From positions 1 to 64,000 of the forward strand of contig NZ_JAJUFQ010000012.1 of NCBI RefSeq assembly GCF_029263665.1: a stretch of 64,000 bases of DNA, in the 5' to 3' direction. Within the stretch, counting starts at the first letter, position 1; each line of letters begins with the position of its first letter. Of the stretch, positions 18,168 to 27,819 are shown piece after piece. The notes below the pieces were generated by a model. That model was not told the DNA's origin. It searched no databases and worked only from the letters and a program-made list of their open reading frames with translations. The position numbers and the translations under genes are program-made. The stretch is from Halomonas sp. GTDB taxonomy: Bacteria; Pseudomonadota; Gammaproteobacteria; Pseudomonadales; Halomonadaceae.

Positions 18168-20711
18168 TCACCCTGCCACGCTTTCATCCTCGAGCTGTGG
18201 CCGTTCTTGAGACGGTCGTTGAGATGGCTGTTGAGATGGTTCTTGAGATGATCGTTGAGACAGCTGAGGTCGGAACTCGGCGATCGGATTGTCGAGTTGT
18301 CCGGCAAACTGCAGGTTGGCGGCCGGGTCGGCCAGGTCGATCATCTGCTGATGGTCACGCAGCTGCAGGCGATTGAGGCAGGACAGAGTAAAGCGCGGGG
18401 CAAACAGGTCGTGGCGCTGGAACTGGTCGGCAAACTGCGGATGGTCCTGCTGGTAATCGATGATGCATTGGGCGACCTGCTGCCAGAAACGCGATTCATC
18501 GATGCAGCCATCGTCGACCAGAATGGCGGCAACGAAGCGCAGGAAGCAATCGAACACATCGGTCAGCAGCGACAGCACCTTCAGTTCCTCTGGCACTTCC
18601 ACGGCAATGCGTGCGACTTCCTCCGGCAGTTCGACCTCGGTATTCATCAGGCCGATTTCCTCGGCGATATCCTTCATGATCGCGCGTACCGGGACATGGT
18701 CCTTGAGTTGCAGGATCAGGTTCTCGCCATGGGGCATGAACACCAGGTCGTGGGCATAGAAGCAATGCAGCAGAGGACGCAGATAGGCACGCAGGTAGCG
18801 GCCCAGCCAGGCCTCTGCAGACAGCCCGCTGGCGCGGATCAGGCGTGGCAGCAGCGCGTGGCCCTGGTGATCCTGATGCAATAGCGCCGCCATGGTTGTC
18901 AGGCGGTGTCCGCCGGTGGTGAAACGGGCCGGGCTCTCGCGCCACAGGGCAGAGAGCATCTTGCGGTAGCCGCTGTACTTGTCGAAGTGGGCTTCGATGA
19001 CGTCTCGGCGCACGCCGATGGCGGCCTGTTCGCGCAGCACACAGAAGCCCTGGGCCTTGAGCTCCGGGTCATTCTCGACCAGCGCATGCACCCAGTCGTT
19101 GATGGCAGGCGTATGCCGCATGTAATGCGGTGACAGCCCACGCATGAAGCCCATGTTGAGGATCGACAACGCTGTCTTCACATAGCGGCGCTGAGGCTGG
19201 CTGATGTTGTACCAGGTACGGATCGACTGCTGCGGACGATAGACATCAAGCCCATGGCCCAGACACAGGATGCGCTGCTCGGCCACTTCGGCGGCAAAGG
19301 TGATGGCCAGCTTGTGACTCCACTGCCAGGGGTGCGCGGGCATCAGCAGATAGTCATCGGCCTTCAATCCGTGGCTCTCGATGCGGGCATGGAAATCCTG
19401 CACTTGCGCCTGGCCCAGTTCTTCTTCCATGACCTGGTGATAGTCCAGCTCGGCACTGCAGCTGAAGTGGGCGCAATCCTTGTGGACGGCCAGCCACACC
19501 AGAGAAGCATCGCTGCCAGCCTCGGGGGCATAGGCGTGGAAATCCACGGCATCGAAGCCCATGCGTCCGCTGTTGGCCACGAACACCGGATGACCTTCGA
19601 TCATGGCCGCTTCCAGGGTCTGGAATTCGGCATCGACCAGCGCATCCGCATCGTGGCGCTGAGGATCCAGCTTGTAGGCCAGGGCAAACAGCGTCGCCGA
19701 GACTTCTTCGAGGTAGACCGGCAGCATCGGCACCTGAATGCCCAGCGGCTGACGGAATTCGTTGATGAACTGCTGGGCATCGATGGGCAGCTCCTGGCCA
19801 TCGGCCTGACAGCTGAGGCTGTCGGCATCGATCAGCCAGTGATCCAGCGCCAGGCGGCGGGCAGTGAAGCGATAGCAGACCCGCTGGTCGGGGCTGTGTA
19901 GTTGATAGGGTTGTGAGGCAGAAGGATCAGCATTGGCGTCAGACAGGGAAACCGGTGAAAGCAGACGTTCATGGCTGAATTCGGCGATGGCCTTGCGTAC
20001 CAGGTGGCGATTGGCGGCGGCCCAGCGTTCGGGTGTCAGATGTGCAGTGCTGCCGGTCATGTGCAGCTGGGCATCGGCACTCAACCTGGGCGAGCGTGAG
20101 GCAATGGCATTGGCCAGGTCGTTGCGGGTGGCCATGCCCAGCCAGGCGGTCTTCTCCGCCAGTTGAATCTGGTGCTGGTAGCGGAAACCTACATGCTGGT
20201 TGAGCGGGTGAATGGCGGCATTGTTGACGTCCGGTTCCACCACCACGCGACGCGTATCCGCAGATTCGAACAGAAACGTCATGATGGTGGTGATGACGGC
20301 ACGGCTGAAACCGGAGACAGGCGTTTCCGCCGGGGCCACCAGAAAGTGCATGCCTACGTCGCCGGGCTCGACGGCATAGTGTTCGCCGAGCGGGTCGTGG
20401 CGTGGGTCATAGATTTCGATCAGGAACGCCGGCTGACCATTGCACAGGCCCAGCCAGCCCTGCGCGTGGGCGCTGTGTTGCATGTCGCGGTAGAAGCCGC
20501 TGACCTGGAGCGTGGAGTGGCCTTGCATGCCCCAGAAGCTGGCGCGGGGAGCACTCACCCAGGCATGTACTAGATCGATATCCTGGTCTACGTCCAGCGG
20601 ACGGATCGCCAGCTGCCCGATACCTGGAACATGACGCTGGAAGACCGGACGCAGGGTCGGGGTTGGTTGATATAGAGACGGTTGATACAGGTTCGGTTGA
20701 GAAACAGACAT
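18168..20711 (-). CDS. Fused acyltransferase-NIS siderophore synthetase (DesC-DesD / BibC-like)
   Basis: An 847-residue two-domain enzyme. Residues about 25-210 form a GNAT domain of the siderophore N-acyltransferase type (AlcB/RhbD/IucB; IRPLDVDQDIDLVHAW, FLIEIYDPRHDP, GFSRAVITTIM, RVVVEPDVNN). Residues about 230-800 form an IucA/IucC synthetase with MPAHPWQWSHKLA near 460, QQSIRTWYN near 494, and FMPHGENLIL near 657. The GNAT part would acylate an N-hydroxylated diamine and the synthetase would join and perhaps close the chain, as DesC and DesD do separately. It follows decarboxylase, monooxygenase and exporter genes. The start ATG is two bases after the exporter stop, with AAGGAA before it. 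The N-terminus (LYQPSLYQPT) and the serine/glutamine-rich tail are repeat-derived. Confidence 0.88.
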   Translation of the reverse strand: MSVSQPNLYQPSLYQPTPTLRPVFQRHVPGIGQLAIRPLDVDQDIDLVHAWVSAPRASFWGMQGHSTLQVSGFYRDMQHSAHAQGWLGLCNGQPAFLIEIYDPRHDPLGEHYAVEPGDVGMHFLVAPAETPVSGFSRAVITTIMTFLFESADTRRVVVEPDVNNAAIHPLNQHVGFRYQHQIQLAEKTAWLGMATRNDLANAIASRSPRLSADAQLHMTGSTAHLTPERWAAANRHLVRKAIAEFSHERLLSPVSLSDANADPSASQPYQLHSPDQRVCYRFTARRLALDHWLIDADSLSCQADGQELPIDAQQFINEFRQPLGIQVPMLPVYLEEVSATLFALAYKLDPQRHDADALVDAEFQTLEAAMIEGHPVFVANSGRMGFDAVDFHAYAPEAGSDASLVWLAVHKDCAHFSCSAELDYHQVMEEELGQAQVQDFHARIESHGLKADDYLLMPAHPWQWSHKLAITFAAEVAEQRILCLGHGLDVYRPQQSIRTWYNISQPQRRYVKTALSILNMGFMRGLSPHYMRHTPAINDWVHALVENDPELKAQGFCVLREQAAIGVRRDVIEAHFDKYSGYRKMLSALWRESPARFTTGGHRLTTMAALLHQDHQGHALLPRLIRASGLSAEAWLGRYLRAYLRPLLHCFYAHDLVFMPHGENLILQLKDHVPVRAIMKDIAEEIGLMNTEVELPEEVARIAVEVPEELKVLSLLTDVFDCFLRFVAAILVDDGCIDESRFWQQVAQCIIDYQQDHPQFADQFQRHDLFAPRFTLSCLNRLQLRDHQQMIDLADPAANLQFAGQLDNPIAEFRPQLSQRSSQEPSQQPSQRPSQERPQLEDESVAG
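18202..18261 (-). repeat. Five 12-bp tandem repeats in the C-terminal tail of the fusion gene
   Basis: Units of the form GGTCGTTGAGAT repeat five times with small changes. Read on the minus strand they encode a serine/glutamine/proline-rich run of four-residue repeats (SQRS, SQEP, SQQP, SQRP, SQER) at the protein end. Frame is kept by the 12-bp unit. Confidence 0.8.
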
Positions 20712-20713
20712 GG

Positions 20714-21964
20714 TCAATTCCTTGCAAGTTGATCGGTCGTGACGGTTCGATCACAGGAAGCATCGGGATCGAAAGAGATGGCTTGGCGCGGGCCCAGCAG
20801 CCAGGGACATAGCAAGGCGCAGCACAACAGTCCCAGGGCAGCCACAAGAAAAGGGCTGGCCGGGCCGAGAAGCTGTTGAACGAGGCCAGCACCGAGAGCG
20901 GCCAGCAGGGCGCCACCGCCCTGGAACAGGTGCAGCAGGCTGAAGTCCCTGGCGTAGCGGTCGGGATGACTGAGGCGGAACATGCGCATTTCGAGGCGCA
21001 CCGTAAGGCGGAACAATGCCCAGCCAAACAGCACGCGGCCGATCAGCAGCATGGCGATATCGCCATGGGCTTCCAGCAGCAGGCCGAGAATGCCGACCAA
21101 CAGAGGCCGAACGATGGCGTGTCCGCTGTTGCCGAACCGGTGGTCGCGCCATAGCAGCAACACGGCCAACATGGCTGGAATGGCGAATACCACCCCGGCG
21201 AGCAGCTCACTGGGCTGACCACTCAGTTCCATCCAGTAACGGGCGAGAAAGGGGCGAGGCAGGGTGATGCTGAAATAGAACAGCAGCATCATGATGCCCA
21301 GTCGCCACATGGCGCGGCTTCTCGGCGGCAGGCTTGCAGGTGTTGCCGTGACCGGTGTGCTGCTCAAGGAGGCCAACCCACGACGCAGCAGCCATACGCA
21401 TACCAGCACCTGCAAGGCATCACCCGCGGCCATCAGGCGGAAGATATCGGCGGCACTGAAGGCTTCGAGTAACAATCCGCCGGCCAGGGCGCCGACGATG
21501 CCGCCGATATGCACGACCACCGCCAGCACACCGATGATGCTGGCTTGATGCTCATCGCTGGCCATGCGCATCAGCCAGGGGTAGACCAGCAGGTAACTGG
21601 CCTTGGCCACGAACATGGCCATCGCCAGCCACCAGAAGGTCGTGAGCGATTTGACCTCGGCGCAGGCCAACCCCAGCAGGCAGGCGGCCGTCTGCGTGAC
21701 CAATAGCAGTTGCAGCGTACCCCAGCGCTTCTCGACCTTTGCCCATAGCGGAAGTGCCAGCAATACCACCAGGGTGCTCAAGGCCAGAAAGGTGCCGACC
21801 AGCAGATCGCTTTCCACACCGAAGCGTTGCCCAAGCACCTGGGGGGCGAAAGGCAGCAGCGCCGCATCACTGACCACCGCGATAGCGGTCACGCCAATCA
21901 AGGCAATTTGATGGCGTGTCGTACGGCCCGACAGCGTGCTGGAGAGATCAGCGCTGGGGCTCAT
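20714..21964 (-). CDS. MFS transporter in hydroxamate siderophore operon
   Basis: A 416-residue transporter with about 12 membrane spans (for example [20 protein letters not shown], a motif A-like loop, and [20 protein letters not shown]). The start overlaps the monooxygenase stop by ATGA and the stop is two bases before the fusion gene, so it is embedded in the biosynthetic operon. Export of the newly made hydroxamate siderophore is the natural role; import of the ferric form cannot be excluded. Several prolines and glycines at helix breaks look normal and there is no sign of decay. Confidence 0.84.
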   Translation of the reverse strand: MSPSADLSSTLSGRTTRHQIALIGVTAIAVVSDAALLPFAPQVLGQRFGVESDLLVGTFLALSTLVVLLALPLWAKVEKRWGTLQLLLVTQTAACLLGLACAEVKSLTTFWWLAMAMFVAKASYLLVYPWLMRMASDEHQASIIGVLAVVVHIGGIVGALAGGLLLEAFSAADIFRLMAAGDALQVLVCVWLLRRGLASLSSTPVTATPASLPPRSRAMWRLGIMMLLFYFSITLPRPFLARYWMELSGQPSELLAGVVFAIPAMLAVLLLWRDHRFGNSGHAIVRPLLVGILGLLLEAHGDIAMLLIGRVLFGWALFRLTVRLEMRMFRLSHPDRYARDFSLLHLFQGGGALLAALGAGLVQQLLGPASPFLVAALGLLCCALLCPWLLGPRQAISFDPDASCDRTVTTDQLARN

Positions 21965-23289
21965 ACGGCAGCGGACTCCTGCGGTGCAAGCTGCGTTTCA
22001 AGCGGCGCACCAAAGCGCTGGGCCGTGATGCTGCTCTCGACGCTGTAGGGTTCGCGTCCAGTCATTGCGCGGATGATGCAGGCATTGCGATAGGCGCCCA
22101 TGCCCAGATCCGGCGCGGTCAGGCTGTGGCTGTGGATACCGACGTTCTGCACGAACAGGTCGCCACGCCCGCCATCGATATCGTAGAAGCGGCCCACCTC
22201 GAAGCGCCCGGCGTTGTCGAAGGCGATGCGTGAAGTGATCGGGGCCAGGAAGTCGGGCAGGCGGTAGCGATAGCCGGTGGCCAGCACCAGCGCCTGAGTA
22301 CGATGCTGGAAGTCGCGCCGCTGTTCACAGTGATGGAAGTTGAGCAGGTAATGGCCATCCACATGGCGGCAGGATTCCAGGCTGGCGTTGGTGATCAGCG
22401 TGGAGTCCAGCGGACCGGCGACTTCCTTGGTGTAGCGCAGGTCGTAGATGGCATTGATCAGGTCGAGGTCGATGCCCTTGTACAGGCCTTTCTGGGACTG
22501 CTGCAACTCATCGCGCTTTTCTTCCGGCAGCGCATGGAAGTAATCGATGTAATCCGGTGAGGTCATCTCCAGCGTCAGCTTGCTGTATTCCAGCGGGAAG
22601 AAGCGTGGCGAGCGGGTGATCCAGTCGAGCCGGTACTGGTGCTGATCGATCTCACCGAGCAGGTCGTGGTAGATCTCGGCGGCACTCTGGCCGCTGCCCA
22701 GAATGGTGATACTGTCGCATTGCTTCAGTGCTTCGCGTTGTTCCAGGTAGCGCGAGGAGTGCACCGGTGCCGGATCCAGATCGCGGGTACATTCCGGCAT
22801 CCACGGCTGAGTGCCGGTGCCGAGCACCAGTCGCTTAGCGTAGCGTGTTATCTGGCTGCCATCGGTACGGCGCTGGCTGTCGACTCGATAGCGCTCATGC
22901 TCCGCTTCCCATTCCACGCGTTCGACACGCTCGCCAAAACGCAGGCACTCGAGCTGCTGCGTCACCCATTGGCAGTAGCGGTTGTATTCTTCGCGCAGCA
23001 GGAAGAAGTTCTCGCGGATATAGAACGGGTACAGGCGTCCTGTCTGCTTGAGATAGTTGAGCACACTGAAGCGGCTGGTCGGGTCGGCCAGGGTGACCAG
23101 GTCGGCCATGAATGGTGTTTGCAGATGGGCACCTTCAATCAGCATGCCCGGGTGCCAGTCAAAGCTGTCGGCCTGATCGATGAACAGGCCATTCAGGTCA
23201 TCGAGCGGCTCGGTCAGGCAGGCCAGCCCCAGGTTGAACGGGCCCAGACCGATGCCGATGAAGTCGTAGATGGTTTCGGAAGAGGTCAT
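21961..23289 (-). CDS. Siderophore amine N-monooxygenase (IucD/PvdA/DesB/AlcA family)
   Basis: A 442-residue flavin monooxygenase. The FAD motif [12 protein letters not shown] stands at about residues 11-22, then [20 protein letters not shown], a pyridine-nucleotide motif [13 protein letters not shown] near 205, and the C-terminal [14 protein letters not shown]-type segment ([13 protein letters not shown]). It hydroxylates the terminal amine of a basic amino acid or diamine. With a decarboxylase upstream, a diamine (cadaverine, putrescine) is a likely substrate, as for DesB and AlcA. I chose ATG 23289, which has AGAAAGGA at a workable distance; ATG 23301 and 23391 are in frame but less conserved. 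The stop overlaps the transporter start. Confidence 0.88.
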   Translation of the reverse strand: MTSSETIYDFIGIGLGPFNLGLACLTEPLDDLNGLFIDQADSFDWHPGMLIEGAHLQTPFMADLVTLADPTSRFSVLNYLKQTGRLYPFYIRENFFLLREEYNRYCQWVTQQLECLRFGERVERVEWEAEHERYRVDSQRRTDGSQITRYAKRLVLGTGTQPWMPECTRDLDPAPVHSSRYLEQREALKQCDSITILGSGQSAAEIYHDLLGEIDQHQYRLDWITRSPRFFPLEYSKLTLEMTSPDYIDYFHALPEEKRDELQQSQKGLYKGIDLDLINAIYDLRYTKEVAGPLDSTLITNASLESCRHVDGHYLLNFHHCEQRRDFQHRTQALVLATGYRYRLPDFLAPITSRIAFDNAGRFEVGRFYDIDGGRGDLFVQNVGIHSHSLTAPDLGMGAYRNACIIRAMTGREPYSVESSITAQRFGAPLETQLAPQESAAV

Positions 23290-23415
23290 CTTGTGTTGCA
23301 TCCTTTCTGTATCGCGATGGGCGATGTCGCTGGCGAGCAGGCATCTGGCGGTCTTTCTTGGCGAGTCTGTTATCAGGCGGTGTTTTCTCAACCTGTCTTT
23401 TTCAACCTGTCTTTT

Positions 23416-25011
23416 TCAACCCAGGCTGACCATGGCCGTATCCGCCGTTCTTGCGCCGGCGCGTGCTGCGCTGCGCGGGGCATGGGGCACTTGAAGGCAG
23501 GCGTAACCGTGTTCGCGAATGGCACTGATCACCGCTCGCAGGTCATCGGCGTGGGTGTCGGGATTGAGCAGGGTGAACTTCAGGTAGCGCTGGCCATGGA
23601 CCCGGGTCGCGGCAACCAGCGCTTCGCCACTGCGTGACAGGCGGGCGCGGATGTTGTCCTGCAAGGCGTCGAGATTGGTGTCGGGGGCCATATGCTGCGG
23701 GCGGAAGCGGAACACCAGGGTGCTGAGCGAAGGCGCCACCAGTGTTTCAATGTCCGGCTGCTCGCGCAGCAGCTCGTACCCTTCGCCGGTCAGCTCGATG
23801 ACCTGATCGAGCATGTTGCCGATGGCATCGGCACCCATGATGCGCAGGGTCAGCCACAGCTTCAGGGCATCGAAGCGCTTGGTGGTCTGCAGGCTCTTGT
23901 TGACCTGGTCCGGTGTGCCGGCCTCGGCCTGAGCGCGGGGGTTGAGATAGTCGGCGTGATAGGTGACATAGCCGAGGTCTCGACGCTGGCGGACGATAAA
24001 GGCACTGCAGCTGACCGGCTGGAAGAAGCTCTTGTGGTAGTCGATGGTCACTGAATCCGCCTGGTCGATGCCTTGCAGGCGGTGACGATGCTGCCGCGAT
24101 GTCATCAGGCCACCGCCATAGGCGGCATCGACATGCAGCCAGATGCCATGTGCCCGGCACAGGGCGGCGATGTCGTCGATGGGGTCGATGCTGCCGAAAT
24201 CGGTGGTACCAGCAGTCGCGACCACGGCAATCGGCAGCAGGTCATCTCGCTGACACTGTTCCAGGCATTCGCGCAGTGCCTGCGGGTCCATGCGGAACTG
24301 ATCATCGCAGGCCACCGGCATCACCGCCTGGTGGCCAAGCCCCAGCAATGCCGCTGCCTTCTTCAGGCTGAAATGACTGATGCCCGAGGCCAGAATGCGC
24401 AGGCGAGAGGAGAAACCCGGCAAGCCCTGCTGCTGGATATCACCACCTTCTGGATGGGCAACGCAGAAGCGGTCGCGGGCGATCAGCATGGCCATCAGGT
24501 TGGACTGAGTGCCACCGCTGGTGAACACGCCATCGGCATTCTCACCCAGGCCGAGGCGCTGGGCGGTCCAGTCGATCAGCGCCTGTTCGATCAGCGTACC
24601 GCCGGCGCTCTGGTCCCAGGTATCCAGGGACGTATTGATCGACGAGATGATGGTCTCGGCAATCACCCCGGGCAGCACCACCGGGCAGTTCAAGTGAGCG
24701 ACATAGCGAGGGTGATGGAAGTAGACCGCGTCGTTCAGGTACAGACGCTTGAGTTCATGCAGTGCAGGTTCAAGCTGGCCCAGGGGAGCATCCAGGTCGA
24801 GGCTGCGGAACAAAGGGCGCAGTTCTTCCGGGGTGACGCCGCTGAAGGGGCGTTCGACATCATCGAGATGCTGGTGGACCAGGTCGATGCAGCGTTGTGC
24901 CTGCGCGCGGTAGGCATCGCGATGACGCAGGGTAAAGAGCTGGGTGGCATCCAGTGACACATCATGTTCCGGCGATGCATGTTGCCGGTCGGGGGCGATC
25001 CAGGCTGTCAT
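23416..25011 (-). CDS. Group II PLP-dependent decarboxylase (DesA/DABA decarboxylase-like)
   Basis: A 531-residue decarboxylase of the aromatic-L-amino-acid/glutamate decarboxylase family. Motifs are VFTSGGTQSNLMAM near residue 163, the aspartate loop LHVDAAYGGGLM near 290, and the PLP lysine in IDYHKSFFQPVSCSAF near 325. Relatives in siderophore loci are DesA (lysine to cadaverine) and RhbB (diaminobutyrate to diaminopropane). It heads the minus-strand operon with monooxygenase, exporter and acyltransferase-NIS genes, so it should make the diamine backbone. Lysine, ornithine and diaminobutyrate are all possible substrates; the sequence does not let me choose. GAGGACAACC lies before the ATG. 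Confidence 0.88.
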   Translation of the reverse strand: MTAWIAPDRQHASPEHDVSLDATQLFTLRHRDAYRAQAQRCIDLVHQHLDDVERPFSGVTPEELRPLFRSLDLDAPLGQLEPALHELKRLYLNDAVYFHHPRYVAHLNCPVVLPGVIAETIISSINTSLDTWDQSAGGTLIEQALIDWTAQRLGLGENADGVFTSGGTQSNLMAMLIARDRFCVAHPEGGDIQQQGLPGFSSRLRILASGISHFSLKKAAALLGLGHQAVMPVACDDQFRMDPQALRECLEQCQRDDLLPIAVVATAGTTDFGSIDPIDDIAALCRAHGIWLHVDAAYGGGLMTSRQHRHRLQGIDQADSVTIDYHKSFFQPVSCSAFIVRQRRDLGYVTYHADYLNPRAQAEAGTPDQVNKSLQTTKRFDALKLWLTLRIMGADAIGNMLDQVIELTGEGYELLREQPDIETLVAPSLSTLVFRFRPQHMAPDTNLDALQDNIRARLSRSGEALVAATRVHGQRYLKFTLLNPDTHADDLRAVISAIREHGYACLQVPHAPRSAARAGARTADTAMVSLG

Positions 25012-25108
25012 CCTTGGTTGTCCTCATGTCTGGCCGGGGGAGCAAGACGGGGCCTACGCATTTTGGCGACGAATGCGGGCCTCGGGACCGATCATTCACT
25101 GCAAATAT

Positions 25109-25123
25109 AAATGCGATTGATTT
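25109..25123 (-). promoter_or_regulatory. Weak Fur-like site upstream of hydroxamate siderophore operon
   Basis: AAATGCGATTGATTT agrees with the symmetric Fur core AAATGATAATCATTT at 11 of 15 positions and lies about 100 bases before the decarboxylase start. Position and context support it; the match alone is marginal. Confidence 0.38.
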
Positions 25124-25297
25124 AGATCCATCGTATAAGACGTATCTAGGATGACTTTCTGAACCAGAAAGTTCACAGAATTGATAGAAGGCTAAGTATG
25201 GTGAGGGGGATGCGGGAAGCCGCGAGTTTCGAGCTATAAGCCGTAAGCTATGAGCTTTAAGCGGTGGGGTAGGGAAGCGAAGAGTGGTAGAGCATAG

Positions 25298-25325
25298 AAA
25301 AAGCGCCCGCTGATGCAGCGAGCGC
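25298..25325 (-). terminator. Intrinsic terminator after TonB receptor gene
   Basis: The stem GCGCcCGCTG (303-312 within 25 kb) with CAGCGaGCGC (316-325) is followed, on the minus strand, by five Ts. It lies about 110 bases beyond the receptor stop and separates it from the decarboxylase promoter. Confidence 0.75.
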
Positions 25326-25380
25326 GTGAAGCCAGTATCAACCTGTGCATGAAAAAGTTGGTGAGCGACGGTCAGGGCTA

Positions 25381-25399
25381 GGTTCGCTCCCGGCGAACC
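25381..25399. repeat. Palindromic element sharing the TTCGCTCCCGGCGAA core with 11 kb
   Basis: GGTTCGC and GCGAACC pair around the loop TCCCG. The 15-base core TTCGCTCCCGGCGAA is identical to that of the third hairpin at 11019-11041. It is nested in a wider AAAAAGT/ACTTTTT pairing, suggesting a REP-like or bimes-like family. Confidence 0.6.
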
Positions 25400-25437
25400 A
25401 ACGCAGCATCACCGAGCGCAGTCACTTTTTCACTGTC

Positions 25438-27582
25438 TTAGAAGTCCATCGACCAGGTCAGGGTATAAGTCCTTCCACGGCCTTTATAGTCATACAGATA
25501 CTCTGGGCCGTAGTAGGGCGAGTAGAACATCGCGGCGCGCTGTCCCCATACGGTGGTGTATTGCTCATCCAGCAGGTTGGCGATGCCGAGGCTCAGGGTG
25601 CCGACGTCGAAGCTCTGGGCCATGGACAGGTCGAAGGTGGTGTAGCCGTCGATCTGGCGGTTTTCATCATCTTCCAGGTTATGGGCATGGTTGGCCTGCA
25701 GGCGGGCACTGCGCCCGCTGTTGTAGTCCTTCCAGCCGACGAAGGCGGTAGCGGATGACAGCGAGGCATAGCGGGCATCGCGCTTGACCCAGTCGCCATC
25801 TTCCTTCTGTTCGGAGCGCACCAGGTGCAGGGTGCCGCCGGCTTCGAGGCCGTGGTCGAAGTAACGGGTCGCGGAGGCTTCAAAGCCGTAGTCGCGCTTC
25901 TTTTCGTCGATCACGCTGACGCTCAGGTCCTGGCCATTGACGACTGCCTTGTCGGACCAGGCGTAGTACAGCGCGGCCTGGGTCATCCAGTCGGCATTGT
26001 TGAAGCGCCAGCCCAGTTCCACCTGGTTGGTCTTGATTGCATCCAACGGGTTGTCGCCGACGCTGACTTCCGGGCTCTTGCCGTAGTACTTGGCCGGATC
26101 CGGCAGTTCAAAGCCCTGGCTGAACTGCAGCCAGTTCTGATTGCCGTTGCCCCAGTCGTACAGCGCACTGGCGTTGGCCAGCGTGGCATCGTAGTCGTTG
26201 CTGCCGCCGGGCACATCGCGGAAGTCGTCCACTTCCACATCCATGTGCTGCTGGCGCACCCCGGCGCCCAGAGTCAGGGCATCAGTGACATGCCAGCTGC
26301 TCTGGGCGAAAGCGGAAAGGGTATCCACCTCGTAGCTCGGGTAACGCGGCTCGGTGCGGTCTTCCCTCTGCTCCAGGCCACCGCTGGCATTGGTGGTGTC
26401 GATGTCAAAATACATCTGGTTGGCATCGAAGGATTCGCGGTCATAGTCCACGCCGTAGGTCAGTTCGACGCTGTCCCCCAACTGCGCATCGAACAGCGCC
26501 TTGATGCCGGAGAGATCGGTATTCTGCTTCGAGGTGGCGAATTCCAGTTCATCACCGGCGGCGTAGGGGAAGGCATGGAAGCTGGCTTCTTCCTCACGAT
26601 GGAATGCCTGCAGGTAGAAGTTCTGGCCGAGCAGATTGGCGTGGTGATACTGCAGGTTGACCATGGTGCGCTCAGTGGCCGGGGAGCGGTCCGAGGAATA
26701 GCCATCGCGGATTTCTGCGTCGTTCAGGTTGGGCTCTGGCGCATCGAGATTGGGGAAGTAGACATCCCGATCGCCATCGAACTTCGAACGATACAGCTGT
26801 GCACCAAGGGTCAGGTCCTGATCTTCCGCCAGGGCAATATTGAGGCTGCCCATGATGTCGATGCTGTTGTTGTCCTGCAGGTCAGTCTGGGCGATATCCG
26901 GGAAGATCTCATCGCCGTTGCCGTCGTACTGGCGACCGTTATCCTGATAGGCCACGGCCAGCCGGCCATTGACCTTTTCCGTGCCACCGCTGACGGACTG
27001 GGCCAGGCGGTAGTCGATGTCATTGGAATCATTGAAGCCAGTAGTGATACCGGCTTCGGTCGAGAAGTGACGGCCCGCGCCATCGCCTTTCTTGGTGATG
27101 ATATTGATCAGGCCACCGGTCGCGCCGCCGCCATACAGGCTGGTCGCACCGGAGAGCACTTCCACCCGCTCGACATTGAACGGATCGATGGAATCGAACT
27201 GACGCGACAGCCCACGCGAGCTGTTCATGGAGACCCCGTCGATCAGCACCTGCACACTACGGCCACGCATGTTCTGGCCATAGTTGGTGCGCCCCTGGGG
27301 CGCCAGGTCCAGCCCCGGTACCAGGCGACCAAGCGCCGTCTTCAGGTCCGCCCCCGTACGGATCTGGTCTTCGAGCTCTTCTCCTTCGATGACCCATACT
27401 GCCCCGGGAATCTCACTGATGGCCTTGGGCGTACGCGAGCCCACCACCACGACAGTGTCTTCTGCGTAACTCGCGTGAGAGCCCGCGCTGGGCGAAGTGG
27501 AACTATCTGTTACCTGAGTTTGGGCCAGAGCAGGCGCCGCCGCGGCAAGCAGCACGAGGCCAGTTGTCGTTCGAGTGTTCAT
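25438..27582 (-). CDS. TonB-dependent ferric-siderophore receptor
   Basis: A 714-residue outer-membrane receptor. It has a Sec signal peptide (MNTRTTTGLVLLAAAAPALA, cleavage near ALAQ), a TonB-box-like stretch EDTVVVVGSR, and a plug domain with VQVLIDGVSMNSSRGL and VERVEVLSGATSLYGGGATG. A barrel follows, ending in phenylalanine (TLTWSMDF). The NLLDEQYTTVWGQ motif near the end is typical of siderophore receptors. It lies upstream of the hydroxamate siderophore operon on the same strand, with a terminator between and a Fur box in front, so it is probably the cognate hydroxamate receptor. The substrate is inferred. Confidence 0.9.
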   Translation of the reverse strand: MNTRTTTGLVLLAAAAPALAQTQVTDSSTSPSAGSHASYAEDTVVVVGSRTPKAISEIPGAVWVIEGEELEDQIRTGADLKTALGRLVPGLDLAPQGRTNYGQNMRGRSVQVLIDGVSMNSSRGLSRQFDSIDPFNVERVEVLSGATSLYGGGATGGLINIITKKGDGAGRHFSTEAGITTGFNDSNDIDYRLAQSVSGGTEKVNGRLAVAYQDNGRQYDGNGDEIFPDIAQTDLQDNNSIDIMGSLNIALAEDQDLTLGAQLYRSKFDGDRDVYFPNLDAPEPNLNDAEIRDGYSSDRSPATERTMVNLQYHHANLLGQNFYLQAFHREEEASFHAFPYAAGDELEFATSKQNTDLSGIKALFDAQLGDSVELTYGVDYDRESFDANQMYFDIDTTNASGGLEQREDRTEPRYPSYEVDTLSAFAQSSWHVTDALTLGAGVRQQHMDVEVDDFRDVPGGSNDYDATLANASALYDWGNGNQNWLQFSQGFELPDPAKYYGKSPEVSVGDNPLDAIKTNQVELGWRFNNADWMTQAALYYAWSDKAVVNGQDLSVSVIDEKKRDYGFEASATRYFDHGLEAGGTLHLVRSEQKEDGDWVKRDARYASLSSATAFVGWKDYNSGRSARLQANHAHNLEDDENRQIDGYTTFDLSMAQSFDVGTLSLGIANLLDEQYTTVWGQRAAMFYSPYYGPEYLYDYKGRGRTYTLTWSMDF

Positions 27583-27682
27583 GGTTTGCCTTGAAGATCC
27601 AGGGGTTATGCGATTGGGTTGTTGGTATTTTTAGAACGCAGCATTGCGCATGCATGAATTGTAACCAGAAACCAATCAAAGT

Positions 27683-27701
27683 GATAAGGATTTGCATTCA
27701 C
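27683..27701 (-). promoter_or_regulatory. Fur box upstream of TonB receptor
   Basis: The plus strand reads GATAAGGATTTGCATTCAC, matching the 19-bp Fur consensus at 13 of 19 positions, with GATAA, GAT and CATT blocks conserved. It lies about 100 bases before the receptor ATG. Confidence 0.65.
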
Positions 27702-27819
27702 TGGCAATTCGCCACCTCAACCCCATTCCTTCCCTTCAGGCCGGTGATGTGTGCAAAAGTAAAAACTTCTCCTGGATACGTTGGTCTGAGTACCTGTCGT
27801 TCATCAGATGGAGAAGCTC

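Larger units (their letters stand above)
25012..25437. other. Intergenic region between decarboxylase operon and TonB receptor
   Basis: This 426-base gap contains the promoter region of the minus-strand biosynthetic operon with a weak Fur-like site, a terminator serving the receptor, and a palindromic repeat element just after the receptor stop. I see no gene here. Confidence 0.6.
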
